Source: Helicoverpa zea (taxonomy: Eukaryota > Arthropoda > Insecta > Lepidoptera > Noctuidae). Taken from it: a DNA stretch of 64,000 bases. Numbering within the stretch: the first letter of the stretch is position 1; each line of letters begins with the position of its first letter. Under the pieces are notes generated by a model. The model was not told where the DNA came from, did no database searches, and worked only from the letters and a program-made list of their open reading frames with translations. Below are positions 23,412 to 36,584 of this stretch, piece after piece. The position numbers and the translations under genes are program-made. The DNA is taken from NCBI RefSeq assembly GCF_022581195.2, contig NC_061476.1, forward strand, positions 2,526,098-2,590,097. The letters run 5' to 3'.

Positions 23412-26378
23412 TGTGAATAAGAAATGGCTACGGATTAGATAAGTTATCTTTAGCTTAAAAATATTTCAGTCAAGTTTAATTAGGTAGGTGTTAATTATAT
23501 TTTTACATAAGTACAAACCACCTACAAATAAAACTGCTCAGCTAATTACCAATACTAATAAACTATTTCATAGTGAAAAATATCAGCAGTGACTAAATTA
23601 GCGAAGTTAGGTAGGTAAGTATATTTTTACGTTTGAAACATTTTTTATTTTCTTTGACTCTCACTCATTAACACAGCACTTGACTTAAAACAACGTAGCT
23701 TAATTACAACTTAAAAGTATAATATAATAATATCACAAGAAACTTAAAAAGTGCATTAAAATATCATTCAACCCTTCGCTCGCTGGGGTAGTTACGACCG
23801 GCGATGTTGCCAGCGTGATATGTTGCCAAATTTATGTTTTTTGCCAACTACTGGCATTATCTCGTTTTAATGCTAGTCTCACAGTTATTTTCTACTTTTT
23901 ATAGTGTCTATTTGGCATCATGTGGCAGTTTCATTTTAGGGTTGAATTCTTCGTTTAAGTATTTTTTAAATAGACTTTGTGTTTAGTTATAATTATATGC
24001 ATATTTTATTTATAATAATCTATATTGTGTTGGTTACAACAGTATTAACTACATAATCATTTTGAAATCTAACTTTTTTTTAAAATTCTACAGCACCGGA
24101 ACAAAAACGTGCCTTCACAAATGCTTTAGATAAAACAACAAAACAACCCCAATTCTTCAAAGATCCTCCCCAACCCTCAAATCACGTACATAACATAAAA
24201 ATCACCAAAAATACCCCTCAAACAATTCAAACGAACAATCATAAAAAATCTCCTTGCAGTCGCACACATTCACAAAAAAACGCACACAACCAAAAATATA
24301 AAAGAGTGTACGAACGCTGCGAGTGCATCTGTGTGCGTGATAGCCGGTGCTTCCATTGGGCACGGAGCTATTTCTTTATTGATCCATATTTCTTCTTCTT
24401 TAGACTGGCCTGCGAGGGGGAACTCCCCCCGAGGGGGTCTTCCCAACCCCCCCGGAGGTGTTTTTCTACAGTTTTAATGAACGAAGGACTCGAAAATGGC
24501 GCGCAAGGAGTTTTAGGGGGTCTTGGGGAGAAGGTTATTAATGCTTTTTAAGCAGAGTAATTTTCACCCTTAACGTTTTTAGGCTTGGGTGTGCTTAGTT
24601 TTTGTTTTTAAGGCTATTTCGTTGTTTGTAGTCGGTTTTTATGTGTTTACCTAATAAGTAATTAACGTGTTTTATAAAAGTTTGGCGATGTTGTACCTAC
24701 TCGTAAAGTGGATATGCATGAATGGGTCGTTTGTAAGACAAGAAGTCCACGGGGACGAATAATTTTATAATGAGTTTGTTGAGTCGGTGATTTTATTTTT
24801 AAGTATGACGAACATTTTTGTATATTAGATACAATATATTTAGCAGTTTTTAAAGGGGTGATTTTTTCAATTGGCACCAAGGCTAAGGCTTTGAAAAGTA
24901 TTAAGCACTGTTTATAAGATAACATGTGTAGTAATATTCGAAATAAGTTTATCCATCCACCTACATTTTCAAGATTTTTCAATACAAAGTTACAACTTAG
25001 AACCATCATACTCAATATTACAACCCTGTAACATCAAATACCATTAAAAACACATGAGGTATCAGTCTTCAAAACAAAAATCACAAAACGAAATAATAAT
25101 CCAATTCATTGTCAATGTAACCCGACACTTTATCTCATTCAAACACTCACACAACTCGAAAAAAAAAACAAAAAACGAAAAAAAGGAACAACCTTAACAA
25201 ATTTGAAAAAACATACCTTATAATTTGGCTCATTACCAAAACGTAGGAAAAACATATTCGTTCTCCACTCCCCATAAATAAGTACGACGGGTTCGAAAAG
25301 GGAAAAATTTTATTATCCTACCTCCCCTATCCACCCCCAAGGAGAAATATGAAATAAAATGAAAATGTAATGGGGAAAAAATACGGAGCGAGGCAAGACA
25401 AAGGGATGGGATGGGGTAGGGATGTGTGGAGACGGCTTCTTTGAAAATGGGTGATTAGAATTTTTCAAGTGGAAGAGTATGGATTAACTGTAGGTAGTAA
25501 TAAATAGTCCTTATGTGTTTACTTATAATAAATTACCTGTTGCAGAGGATTGCAACTTTTCATGTTATGATTGAATGAGCCAATAAAGTTTTGTCAGCAT
25601 GTCCGCTAGCTAGTATTAGGTTTTCTTCAAGCCAATCGTGTAGGCACTGTTTTTAATCAATGACAAAGTTCATTCGTTCTATTATAAAATATTTACAAGA
25701 GTCGGAGTAGCTAACTGTTGTTCTCTAAAAATACTGGACTGAAGGTTTGTGATCATTGGATCTGAAGTGTACAATCCAAAACGAACTAAAAGAGCGCTAA
25801 CACATGCAGTTACACCAGGAAGTGAAAGAATCGATATTGTTAGCAAAAAATGTATTTGTAATGAGTTTTGTTGCCATGCTTTGTTGTTTCTGGAAACATG
25901 AACATATGTGGATAAAGAATTTTACTATATAGCTTAACTAACGGAATTAAAGCCCATTTTTACCATCACTTTTCGTATGAATTTTAATTTTCAATCTAAA
26001 CAGTTGTTTTAAGAAACACAGATATTTATGTGGTCGATATAAATGGTCCTTAATAGTGAAACTTTTTCTACTATTAAATTACTCTAAGCAATATAATAAA
26101 TAGTACAAGATCCATCTCCACACTACGCTCGCTGACAGGGCGGGGTAGACGCCGCCTGCCCGCGGCGCGAAGACTCGTTCCTATAAATCTACCTTATCAT
26201 AAAAATATACCGCGCCTATCTACCGCTTTACGATTGCGGCTTATGGCAACACTTTTATTCTTATGTAACCACTTACTTTTGAGGTAGGAATTATGGAGAA
26301 TTAGGTTTAAGAAAGTAGGGTTATATATATTGAAGTTAGTGACGCTAGTTTTTGGCATAAGGAGACTTCATCTTCAGT
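23412..26378. other. No gene seen; GC islands and a TATA-like motif
   Basis: A G/C-run island lies at about 24410-24470. A TATAAAAG motif at 24297-24304 precedes a mixed-composition region that could be a core promoter, but no transcript can be inferred. Further G-rich patches lie at 25300-25430. A GC-rich block at about 26130-26175 is not recognised. Confidence 0.45.
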
Positions 26379-26440
26379 CTTTTTATCGTCCCACTGCTGG
26401 GCATAGGCCTCCTCTCACACGGAGAAGCATTGAGCATTGA
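26379..26440 (+). mobile_element. Fragment of a common lepidopteran interspersed repeat
   Basis: It contains the words CCCACTGCTGGGCATAGGCC, CCTCTCACACGGAGAA and ATTGAGCAT, which recur as an interspersed-repeat fragment in many lepidopteran sequences. It is too short to assign to a named family. Confidence 0.5.
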
Positions 26441-27819
26441 TCAAAGTATCCGTATGCTACTTTATTATATAACGTATTCTTAAAATTACTGGTTTTAGTG
26501 CTGGGCTTAAACCGTCATTTTGAACAAAGTTAATGGTCTGAATCTAGCAATTTTGTAATAATGCCAATTATGTACAATAATGTAGATGCAGTTGTGTGAA
26601 AATGATAGACCTTTTGAAAACAAGATGTAGGTAATTAACTTACAGTATTGATGCCGAATAATAAGATTAGCCTTTTCGCGCGTTTTTGCTATGTTCCTTT
26701 CACAATGAGTATAGTAAGTTCTGTGAGTTAATTATAACATTCTCAGAAATTAGTATCTCTTGAGAGTTTCCGATAAATCTTTAAGAGTATCGTGATACAT
26801 AGTTATTATATTATTTTACTTAGGGTAACCATTAGCGCGGTAGTTCCATGAAGAGACGATTTTCTGTGGGCTGGAAGTACCTAAAAGTTTTATGCGTCAA
26901 GCAGCCAACATGCAAGATAGTTGAAGTATATTGTGCTACCTTAATCAATTTTGTGTGTTAGGAACCATTCGTCAGTTGCATGCACTATTTTTAGTCAGCA
27001 AGACCTTGTTGTAATGTGCGCTTTCCCTACCACACATCTCCGTGATTACAGATTAAGATCTCAATCAAACTATGGGCTTACCTAAAGTAGTCTATGGGGA
27101 TCTTAGAAAGTTCGACATTTACTAAATTACTTTTGAAGGCCGAAGAAAGTAAGATTGCCATCAAATAATATTTAGAAAATTCTTCCAAACTTTCTAGTAT
27201 AATATATGGGTATGTATGCTAAACAAGTATGTACTTATTAAGTTTAACTTAAAGCTACCATTCAGTTACGAGCTATTTAATCCTTACCAAACACTATATC
27301 TACAACAGAAAACCCCCAACCTAAAAATAAAACACAAATTAATATTAAATATAAGTAAGTTTAATAAAAAAATAATCAATACCTACAACCCTTTTTGATA
27401 TTTAAACCGTTCAAGTGAAAAATCGTTTCGAACGTAATCTTCAAAAGATACCCTTTACATATTCGCAGGTAAAAGAAAATCGGGGCCCTTGCAAAAATTA
27501 GCCCCCCTTAGGGGTAGAAAGGGGGAGGGGGACGTTAAGAGCATTTTTCTCCGTATGGGGAGTTTCATTGTTACAACTTTTTGTAAGTGAATTTTGGAGA
27601 TAGAAGCGCTTTTAAAAAGGTTTGGTTTTCGAATTTTGGCTCTGTCTGGGTAATTTTGTGTGTGTATTTTCAGTTATGTATGATATAGGAATAGTGAAGG
27701 TAATAAATAACATACTTATTTATTGTACAGCATTTAGTTTAGAACACACACCGTATTGTTTAATTATGCGGATATAAGTACAGATAGCCAGATTTAATTA
27801 CAGAAGCTATAGCCAGAAG
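26441..27819. other. No gene seen
   Basis: AT-rich with one G/C-run island at about 27480-27545 (GGGGCCC, CCCCCC and GGGGGAGGGGG runs). No frame or repeat was recognised. Confidence 0.5.
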
Positions 27820-27964
27820 ACACGACTGCCCGCTTATGTGGAAATTAGTGCAGAGGACTAAGTCCCTGCTTACTATTGTGTATTAATTATAATTATATTG
27901 TTTGTGTACCTAACTACTGTATGGATCTCAGTTATCTGAATAAATAAAATTTATTATTATTATT
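27820..27964 (+). mobile_element. Probable retroposon 3' end with (TTA)n tail
   Basis: Unrecognised sequence ends in GAATAAATAAAATTTATTATT, that is, a polyadenylation-like signal and a short TTA tail, directly followed by the unit at 27965. This arrangement is typical of the 3' end of a non-LTR element with a microsatellite-like tail. The 5' limit is a guess. Confidence 0.4.
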
Positions 27965-28684
27965 TGTATGTCTCTAACCGACCACGGGACTACAGAGTCC
28001 CGGATTTTTGGAAGGCGAACGTGGGGCCGAAGCCAACACGCTGAAGCCCTTTTGAGACAACTTTAATGAAATGGTGACACAAAACCGACGATTATCTGTA
28101 TACCTGTATACACTATATAAATGTACCCAAGGACAATCCCCGGTTCTGTGCTAAACTATTGCTAACTATGGATGAAAACTACTTGGGCTATTGTGATGGG
28201 ATGCTAGTGGACTAGGAATGGGGAAACTACGGGAACTATGGCACCTGCCGATAACAATGTAATAAATACACGTAAAAATGGCAGGTGGAGACTCGCCAAC
28301 TCACTTACTGGGCCCCCGGGAATCAGTCGCTAAATCGCAACAAGGGGGCAACAGGTACATGAGCGGCTAAAGGGTGAGGATACCTCGGCGGACTTTAAAC
28401 GCAGATCACGCGCTCCCTGTGGGTCCAGCATCACCGGCCCACTCGCCACGAACTACGAGGCACCTACCCTCCGAGCGGGCTGCTAACCCTGCTCTAGCGA
28501 CTCCACTCTGGCCGGCCGATGAAGGCAAGCCAAGAGGCGGGAGACCTATCCCCTGTCATGCTTCACTCCGGCAGGCCGGAGATGGGGGACAGTATACTCT
28601 CCCTGGAGCACTCGGATATATAGCCCCGCGGGGTCGCTACTCCCCGTCATCCGCCTCAGATGCCCTGCGGGGCTTATTATTATA
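27965..28684 (+). mobile_element. Retroposon unit 1, ~720 bp with (TTA)n tail
   Basis: The unit starts TGTATGTCTC and carries the blocks GGCGAACGTGGGGCCGAAGC, AGACAACTTTAATGAAATGG and GGACAATCCCCGGTTCTGTG. A GC-rich second half follows (28310-28670), and it ends GCGGGGCTTATTATTAT. The second half contains a 103-codon frame (28374-28685) rich in Pro/Ala/Arg with no recognised domain; it could be the start of a retroelement ORF or chance in GC-rich sequence. A CACCTGCC/GGCAGGTG hairpin lies at about 28240-28290. The tail and its reuse as a junction with the next unit point to a retroposon. The family is not identified with confidence. Confidence 0.6.
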
Positions 28685-28686
28685 AA

Positions 28687-29000
28687 TGTATGTCTCTTCC
28701 AGACCTCGGGACTATAGTCCCGGAATTTTGGGAGGCGAACGTGGGGCCGAAGCCAACACGCTGAAGCCCTTTTGAGACAACTTTAATGAAATGGTGACAC
28801 AAAACCGACGATTATCCCTGTATACACTATAGAAATGTACCCAAGGACAATCCCCGGTTCTGTGTTATACTATTGCTAACTGTGGATGAAAACTACTTGG
28901 GCTATTGTGATGGGATGCTAATGGACTGGGAATGGGGATAACTATGGGAACTATGGCACCTGCCGTTAACAATGTTTGCACACGTAAAAATGGCAGGTGG
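28687..29000 (+). mobile_element. Retroposon unit 2, truncated head-to-tail copy
   Basis: This repeats the first ~310 bp of the unit at 27965 with only scattered substitutions and small indels, and stops right after GGCAGGTGG, the end of the hairpin. The head-to-tail arrangement across a (TTA)n junction suggests tandem insertion or unequal exchange. No coding frame is retained. Confidence 0.8.
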
Positions 29001-29578
29001 CAGCATTCCATATGCTGACTGATGATATATGTTATAATCTAGAAACAATATAGGACACGGCTTTTATACCATTTTTATCCAACAGCAAGACGTTATCTCA
29101 AAACGTAACGAAACAATTTATCTAATTTTATCAAATTAGCGACTGTCATGATCTAAATTTAACCTGTTCACTGTTGAACATCATAGGCTTCTTCTCACGT
29201 TGTTGTATGAGTCATACGCAGTCTCTATCTGTTAGTATGCAAAACCTTCATCTGCTCAGTGAAATGATGATAATATTACCCACAGTAATAAGACAGCTGC
29301 TTAAAAATGTATATGGGTAGCATTATACACATATAGAGTCTGTTAGAAATCATATCCACGTACAGAGATCGAACCCAGACATAATCATACTACGCACAAC
29401 CTGCAACACCAACTCGCGAAAACCCCTAAATACATAACCCTTAAATTGGCAAATCAATTTACTACAAAAATTTAATTATTTTTTGTTATTTCCTGGTTTA
29501 TTACGATGACAGATGACTGTAAAAAATTGTGAAAAAAATTTACCTATTACAGTTTTCGCGAAAATCTATGTACTCTGG
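29001..29578. other. No gene seen; possible worn repeat at 29185-29400
   Basis: CATAGGCTTCTTCTCACG at about 29181 resembles the repeat fragment at 26398. GAGATCGAACCCAGAC near 29363 is an inverted B-box-like word, so an old SINE may be present. Otherwise unremarkable. Confidence 0.35.
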
Positions 29579-30184
29579 GGAGTACATTGCCAACTCCAGT
29601 AGTTCTTCTGTTCGTACTACGTGGAGTACGTTGCCAAAATAAAACCACTGCAGAAAAAGAAAAAGAACATGCTGTATGACATACAATTCACAACACAACT
29701 GAAGTCATTTTACATAAAAACCAACAAAAAAAGGCTGTTTTGCATTTCTAAGTAATGAGCAATGTACTCCGTGTATACCAAAGTTTATGTTGTGGACTTC
29801 ACTACGTACTTAGCAACGGTGTTCAGGGAGTACATACAAAGTTATGAACTTATAAAATTGCGATTACATTATTTACACACAAAATTACGAATGATTGATA
29901 TCATTTATAATGTTCCTATGTAATTTAAAGAAAAATAACCACAAGTCCCATCCAAAAAAATGTAGAAAAACACAAAAAAACTTACCCGTGACCAAGATGC
30001 ACCAGACCGCTTCGAAGACATTTTGAATTTGACAGCTATTTATCAATGGAACCACATTCAAATATTTTTTGTACCAAAATATACAATTATTGCAAGCCAA
30101 TAATAATAATAAATTGTAATTTTTTTAGATTAGTACTACATTCGATTTAAAAAAAAGTTAATGTCTTTGGTGGAGTACATTGCC
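29579..30184. repeat. Region with a repeated 13-mer GGAGTAC(A/G)TTGCC
   Basis: The word occurs at 29579-29591, 29623-29635 and 30172-30184 on the plus strand, a 12-base version lies inverted at 29759-29770, and a partial version GGGAGTACATAC lies near 29829. The 71-codon minus-strand frame at 29885-30100 lies between copies and has no recognisable domain. What the repeated word marks is unknown. Confidence 0.6.
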
Positions 30185-31935
30185 TATTTAAGGGATAATA
30201 TACTTATTCACTAAGTAACATCATCCCTTATCAAAACAATAAAGTACCTTCTAAAAAAATCCTAACCACATAAAAAAAGGTTCTTTTATTTTTCCATACA
30301 GACTCCGCCTTACCGTCGACTGGCCAAGGGTTGGGGTATAAGGTACCCTCCCAGCTTATAATTGGGAGAGGATTCCAAGTTACACCCTCAGATTAAAATA
30401 TTTATTTTTGTGATGGGAAGAAAAAGTACCGTTTTGTACAGTCGGCGGGAAAATTATATGAACTGTTTTGATAAAAAAAAATACTTTGAGTTTTTTTTGT
30501 TACTAAGTTAAATATCACGTGATTCGTCATTGTAATGAATTTTTTTTATTTGTTACTTAAGACAATAAATGTAGATGCAACGCCACATTACAAACATTGT
30601 GACACCTTCTATACTGTCCAATGTGCCCCAACACCTGCACATCTAATGACCTACTTGACGCCACTACGTGGCAAAATATTGGGCTTACAAAAATTAAGAC
30701 TGATTGCCATTGACTCACCAAAAAGAACAAGATTGGTTACTATAGTATTTATACCAGATTATTTACTATTTGTCTTACAAGATTAAAAGACCCGTTCCTC
30801 CATTTCCAGGCAGAATTATTCAGACTAATCTAAACGGGTTTCTATAATAAGTAACGACTTCGGTATAAAATATGGATTTCTAGGTTGAAGGCCTTCCCAT
30901 TGGACAGACATCACAAAACTACAAAAAAAAAATACAGAACAATCTTCTACATATACTTCTAAAGAGTGATAGTACTTTTCAATATTAAAAACGAAAGAAA
31001 AAGATCTGTGGACCAGATTACAGTGGCTGCGACTGTACCACGCGACGATACGCGCCCGTCCTTAAAAGGGTTTATACCAAAATATAATTTCGGAGTTGAC
31101 TGTACTTCGCATTCACACAAAAATTCATGGAGATGAATGAAACTCTAATGGAATACGGATTTCTAGTTAGATTTTAAAGGTATGGTTTCTTACTAGATCT
31201 ATTTATCCAATTTGGATTTGTTATATTTTCACAGACTGTTTGAGACCTGCGGTTTCAACCTATTCTTGATTTTCAACAATAGCGCCAGCAATGGTTGAAA
31301 AAGAAATGAGATTTAAAAAAAAAATCGCCCATGAGGGTACCTTAAAAAGTGTTTCTGTTGATACTTCAGTTTGTTCAGTTGCAAAGTGTGAGATATAAAA
31401 CGAGTATTTAGATGTGACTGCATCAGTAGTAGAACTTTTAAGGCTGCGGATACTTCTGGCGAAATATGAGTGACTCTACATAAGTTAGGTAAATCTACCT
31501 TATCAGCTTATTTATTTTTCCTACTGCTTATATAATATCTTTATGCAAAGAAAACAGTACATAGAATAATGAAAAATATACCTTTCGCCACTCCACCGCA
31601 CTTTCTATTCCCGAGAATCTCTCTAATGGAAAAAAGGATAAAATTTTAGGGTTACCTTTTAATATTTTTTTCATTAAAGTTTTTAATATTAATACGTGTA
31701 TATCAGAGTTATGTTCAGTGGTAATTATTTTTCCCTATTTCCCGTTTTCAGGACTCGATGCGAGTTTATTTGAGGATATTAAATGAGCGATTACGAGTAT
31801 TTTGTTATTTAGGCGTCTTGTTATAGATTTAAGAGTAATGGGTGTTTGGTGTTCATATACGTATACGCGAACGTCTTTATGTAAGTTTTTGCAAAAATTG
31901 TGGTAAACCTATTCGTATGCAAACCGAAATATTGC
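30185..31935. other. No gene seen
   Basis: Short unsupported frames only (for example 83 codons at 30535-30786). GGATTTCTAG words recur near 30867 and 31158. A GC patch lies at about 31010-31070. No family was recognised. Confidence 0.45.
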
Positions 31936-31999
31936 GAAAGTACTATGTATGTCTGTTTGTCGCGCTTTCACGCCAAAACCATTGAAGTGATTTCAATAA
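31936..31999 (+). mobile_element. Worn fragment of a common lepidopteran repeat
   Basis: GCGAAAGTACTATGTATGTC followed by TTTCACGCCAAAACCATTGA resembles the 5' half of the Helitron-like family at 40902 and its relatives. Only this segment is recognisable; no terminus remains. Confidence 0.5.
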
Positions 32000-34310
32000 A
32001 TATATAGGTACTAAAGGCCCTATATAGGCTAGCGCTAGTAATTTCTGATGATATGAAATGATAGAATGAATGTTGAAGATTTGTACGTATATTTTATAAT
32101 CTATTTAATCGAGTATAGTCAATATTTATCTTGTAAGAATGGTTACAAATTTTTCATTCATATTAGTGCAGCCATTTTTACATGACTGCTTACATATCTG
32201 ACCCAGCCAGGGTTGAGCAGGTCCTGGGACCTGGACAACCTAATACTCGTTGGTAAGGCTTGTTATCAGTATTTAGTCGTTGCAGTAAAATCATCAGAAA
32301 ATTCAACATAACAGCAATACTACCCGTTACCCGCTGTTTTCGTAGCCAAATTCGTTTTTGTATATAAAAATGTGCAGGTGTATTAAAATTAATTTGTTTT
32401 TCACAACTGTCTGGCGTTGGAGAGAGTTAATTCCGTCTCGCTGGTTTTCCGCGATTTCTGTAGCCAACTCACGCTTTTCATATTTTCTTTATTTTGAATA
32501 TTTTAATACAAAAACTGAACGGTTTTTGTATTGAGTCCGGTTGTTGTTTAAGTATTTTTTGGTTGGAGTTTTTTTTTTAATAGCTTGTTTATGTTCAATT
32601 GGATATTCGGTTCAATAAAAAAGAGTTATAGTATTTTTTGTTTATGTACTGAAAACACCTGAGTGCCATGCCAGTGCTTTATAGGAAGTGACTGCCTATC
32701 TTACGGGATTCCAGACTTTCTTCAGTATGATTCTACCTGTAAAGACGAACAAAGATAATAAGATATACATGTACACAGTACTTGGTATAGTATTTTACGG
32801 GTTTCTTATTTTGAAGTCCATAGAGATAAAATCCGTAGACAATCAGAGTAGGACAAATTATCATCATCATCAGTTTCTTCTATAAAAAGGTTGGACATCG
32901 TCAATGACGATGATCACTGTCGGGTTCTTCTCATACAGAGTAAGAATAAGCGTACTTCACCACATTTGCTCGTGTTGGATTGGCGAATCGATTACGGTCG
33001 GGCAAGTTACCTTTTCTAAGTAACATAATATAATAACATAGGTATCTACTTTCAAGTGTATCTTGGACACCAATCACTGAGTAAAGTTGAAGGAAAACAT
33101 ATTGAGGATTACTTACCTGGATTTTAAGGAGTATAGATATAGATTTTAACATAAAACAGATACAGGTAAACGTACAAGCGAACCTGAAGGTGGACTGGAC
33201 AAGGAGAGCCTGAATACCACAGGGAATACTTATAATGCAGCAGCAGGTGTTGTATGTATTAATATTGGATATAAGAATGACAATACCTACATAAATTTGT
33301 CTGTCTGTCCGTCACACATGCACATCTCAATCACAGCCATATTTGATGAAATATGGCATAGAGATAAATCATCACCTCCGGAAGAAGAACGGATACCCAT
33401 ACTTTTTATCAAGAGGACACAGTCGCAGGCAGAAATACTTTATTAAAAACTAAGCAATTGTACTTTAATTTACTTATTACTTATCTGAAATAGGTAAATA
33501 AACTCACCAAGTGTAACCTCCTCATTGCTTGACCGATCGATACCATCGCCATCTGTTATTGAGTAGCGGAACTATTAAATTGTCATTCAACTTGTATTAA
33601 TTCGTACTGGAATTTAAATATTTTGTTGACAAATAAAATAAATGAATACATCAACTTCCAATTTTTTTAATTTAAACCAGCAAAGTATTAATATTTAGTA
33701 AATATTGTACACGCTACCGTTCACAACTATCGCTGCACTTTTCGTTCTCTGCCATCTAGTGTCGAATAGATGCATCGTGTTGTATGAAAGACAAGAATAA
33801 ACAGAATTGTAGAGGTATCTATAGAATGATATTACGTGTAATGTTTTATAAATTCAATTTTATTAATTCAATATTATTTACTACCCAAACTCTAAAACTT
33901 GGTCTCTTTTCTTTTTGATACGGTTAGCAAAACTGTTTAGGAACCTAAACAGTTTGATGATCATTTCATTTTTTTTAAGATCACCAAAACATTTTTTTTA
34001 ACCTTCACCTTAATAATATGTCAGAAAAGTTAGTAAAAATTGCATTTTTTGTCATAATATACCTAAAAGAGACATATGTTTCAAATACAGACCAGGTACA
34101 AGTTCAAAAAATCCAACAAAAGAACTCAAAAAATCACCAATCAAAATACCATTTATTGACACTGAAAACATTTGAATTTGTAGAAAAAACAACGTGTGGA
34201 CTGAATCAAATCTAATCCTTGAATCGTGTGACAGCGCTCGCTACTCGAAGCTACACATATGAATTCAATAGGGTTTTCATTTCCCATTCCTCTGACAGTT
34301 TTTATATCGG
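32000..34310. other. No gene seen; small repeat traces
   Basis: TCTGTCTGTCCGTCACACATG at 33298-33318 resembles worn interspersed repeats. AAACTGTTTAGGAACCTAAACAGTTT at about 33930 is a short perfect palindrome. Several frames under 75 codons have no recognisable domains. Confidence 0.45.
32658..32702 (-). mobile_element. SINE fragment
   Basis: CTGAGTGCCATGCCAGTGCT and GTGACTGCCTATCT match the internal part of the SINE at 44480-44865 (about 44537-44578), same strand. Short and diverged. Confidence 0.5.
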
Positions 34311-34948
34311 TTAGGGTTCCGTAGAGTGATGGGTGAGATAAAAATATAAATTGTTTATTACTTCAATTCGTTCATAACTGTACAACTATTTAATATTTTT
34401 AATTCATTTAATTAGGCTTACCAACTAATATACCTACATACAGACAATCTTAAAAGTATAAGAAACGACAGTTAGTATATGATCTTAAATTAAAGGTAGG
34501 CTCATCATTATGTTTGGACTGTTCAATTAAATATAATTAAGAAGTTAAACATTAAAAGCAATGTAAAATAAGTAATCCAGTACAAACATTATAAAAACTT
34601 TAACTTTAAAAATACATACCTACCTAAACAATTATTTGGTTAATTCTAAAAAATGCTATTTTAGATACTGATACTGATAGATAGTGGTTGCATTTTGAAA
34701 TAATACCTAAATAAAAAAGTATTTAATATTTTATTACAATTGTGTACCTATGCAACCAATATTTTTATAAGAATAAAATATAAGCTGTTATTTCGACAAT
34801 AATCGAAAATTTTGAACTAGCTATTTAGAAACAAGTCTATTAGGAAGTCTACACAAACAAACATTAACATCAAATGCAATCAATTAGAAACACATTAAAT
34901 TCAATTACAAAGGTCATAAAACCCCAAAAAATACTACGGAACCCTTAG
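34311..34948. mobile_element. Probable terminal-inverted-repeat element (TTAGGGTTCCGTAG)
   Basis: TTAGGGTTCCGTAG at 34311-34324 is matched, inverted with one inserted base, by CTACGGAACCCTTAG at 34934-34948. The interior is AT-rich and noncoding. Related GGGT-CCGTA words at 55505 and 62151 suggest a wider family. The superfamily and the target duplication are unclear. Confidence 0.5.
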
Positions 34949-36070
34949 CACCGTACGCGAAAAAACCCGGTATTTTTTCCCGACCTTTTACAATTACGGC
35001 TCGCACGACTGAACGTCAGCGCGAGTGACGGTTTTTTTATTTCTTTTTTCCTTTTTTCCAATTTATCTTTTTTTCCACAGAAGGGTGGATTTTTCGCTTA
35101 TTTACTCGCTTCATTGGCTTGTAAGTGAGCCGGGGTTGGGGTTTTTTAAACTCTTTTGTATTTTTTTTTAAACGAGGCCTTTTGACGAGGCTTATTGGAT
35201 TTGGGTCAAAGAGTTTTTTTGTTGGCTCGAATTCTTATTGGATTTTTGTTGACCTTTCGCCCGCTCTAGCGGAATTAATGTGAACTATGAACTTTGAGAG
35301 CGACATCTGTTGTCGAGTAGTTGAAGTTATGTTTTGACTATTTTTATAAAATAAGGAAGCGTGCCATAAAAGATGAATAAATTGGTAGTTCATCCTACGA
35401 ATTTATATTGAGTTAGGCGGCGTGTTTTTTTTTTTCAAAAATAATTTGTTTACTTTAGATTGAATATTGGTGATGGAATGAATTAATATACTTTTTCAAA
35501 TTAGAATGCAAATGACAAAATATCATCTTATATTCTTGTTTATATCTATTGGTAAACCTTGATACACTGCCTAACCTCAGATAAGCTATAATTTATAATA
35601 ATTAAATTCTTCCCATACAGCGCAAAAAAATCTGACTCCTTAATCCAGGTATTACATTTCTAAAACCGAGGATTATTTCGAAAAAGCACCCCCAAAGGAC
35701 GAAAATTAAGTCTCAATTACATGTTTCGTTTAAAAAATATTCCCTAACCTGTGGTTATTTTAACCCTTCGTCTGAGGGTGGGGATGAGTACTGCAATGGA
35801 TTTTTAAGTGGCGCCACTGTCCAACAGTGATTTATTGTAAGAAGCACCTTCAGGGTTCGGGAGGATGGAGAGGGACTTTTTTTAGTAATGTTTTTCTGTT
35901 TGTTTGAAAAATGATGAAGATGGTAAGAAAAAAAAACTCTCAAATTAAAACCAATCGTAAGTAGGTGTAGGTTCCTAGTGTCTTACTTAATAGAAATAGA
36001 AACCTTTTTGAAAAAGTGGTCAATTTATCTATTGATATTTTATTTCACGATAGATGAAAAGCCAATTTAT
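34949..36070. other. No gene seen
   Basis: A patch of mixed composition at 34955-35120 and another at 35755-35880; the 62-codon minus-strand frame over the latter has no domain. The rest is AT-rich. Confidence 0.45.
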
Positions 36071-36337
36071 TAACCGACTTCCCAAAAAGGAGGAGGTTCT
36101 CAATTCGTCGGGATCTTTTTTTTTTTTTTATGTATGTTCACCGATTACTCGGAGACGCCTGGACCGATTTGCAAAATTTTTTTTTGTTTGATAGGGCTTA
36201 CTTTCCAGGTGTCCCATAATCACCAGGTCAGGAGCTGATGATGGAAACCCTGAGAAATCGAGGGCAACTTTCGAAAATTTTAGGCAGACGCAGGGTAAAA
36301 ACTTGACACTAAGGCTTATGTCTGCTAACAATATGCA

Positions 36338-36583
36338 ATGGTGAAGGTTTGAAGCTGACCTGATGATGGAGACCAGAGAAGGTTGAGGGAACTTGAACAC
36401 TGAATGTGTAAACTACCTCGTGTTTGGGTTTATTTTGTTCGTATTGAAGATACCTTTGCAACAATGAAGGTTTGAAGCTGACCTGATGATGGAGACCAGA
36501 GAAGGTCGAGGGAACTCGACAACTGAATATGTAAACTACCTCATGTTTGGGCTTATATTGTTCGTATTGATGAAAACTTTCCA
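36338..36583 (+). repeat. Two tandem ~123-bp units
   Basis: GAAGGTTTGAAGCTGACC starts at 36343 and again at 36466. Both are followed by TGATGATGGAGACCAGAGAA and CTACCTC(G/A)TGTTTGGG with few differences. A third, worn relative lies at about 36225-36280. The repetition creates the internally repetitive minus-strand frame (36309-36779). Confidence 0.85.
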
Positions 36584-36584
36584 C

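Noticed and set aside
24306..24551. 81-codon frame after the TATAAAAG motif as a gene
   Set aside because: The frame crosses a G/C-run island, the translation is not domain-like, and no splice or conservation evidence is available.
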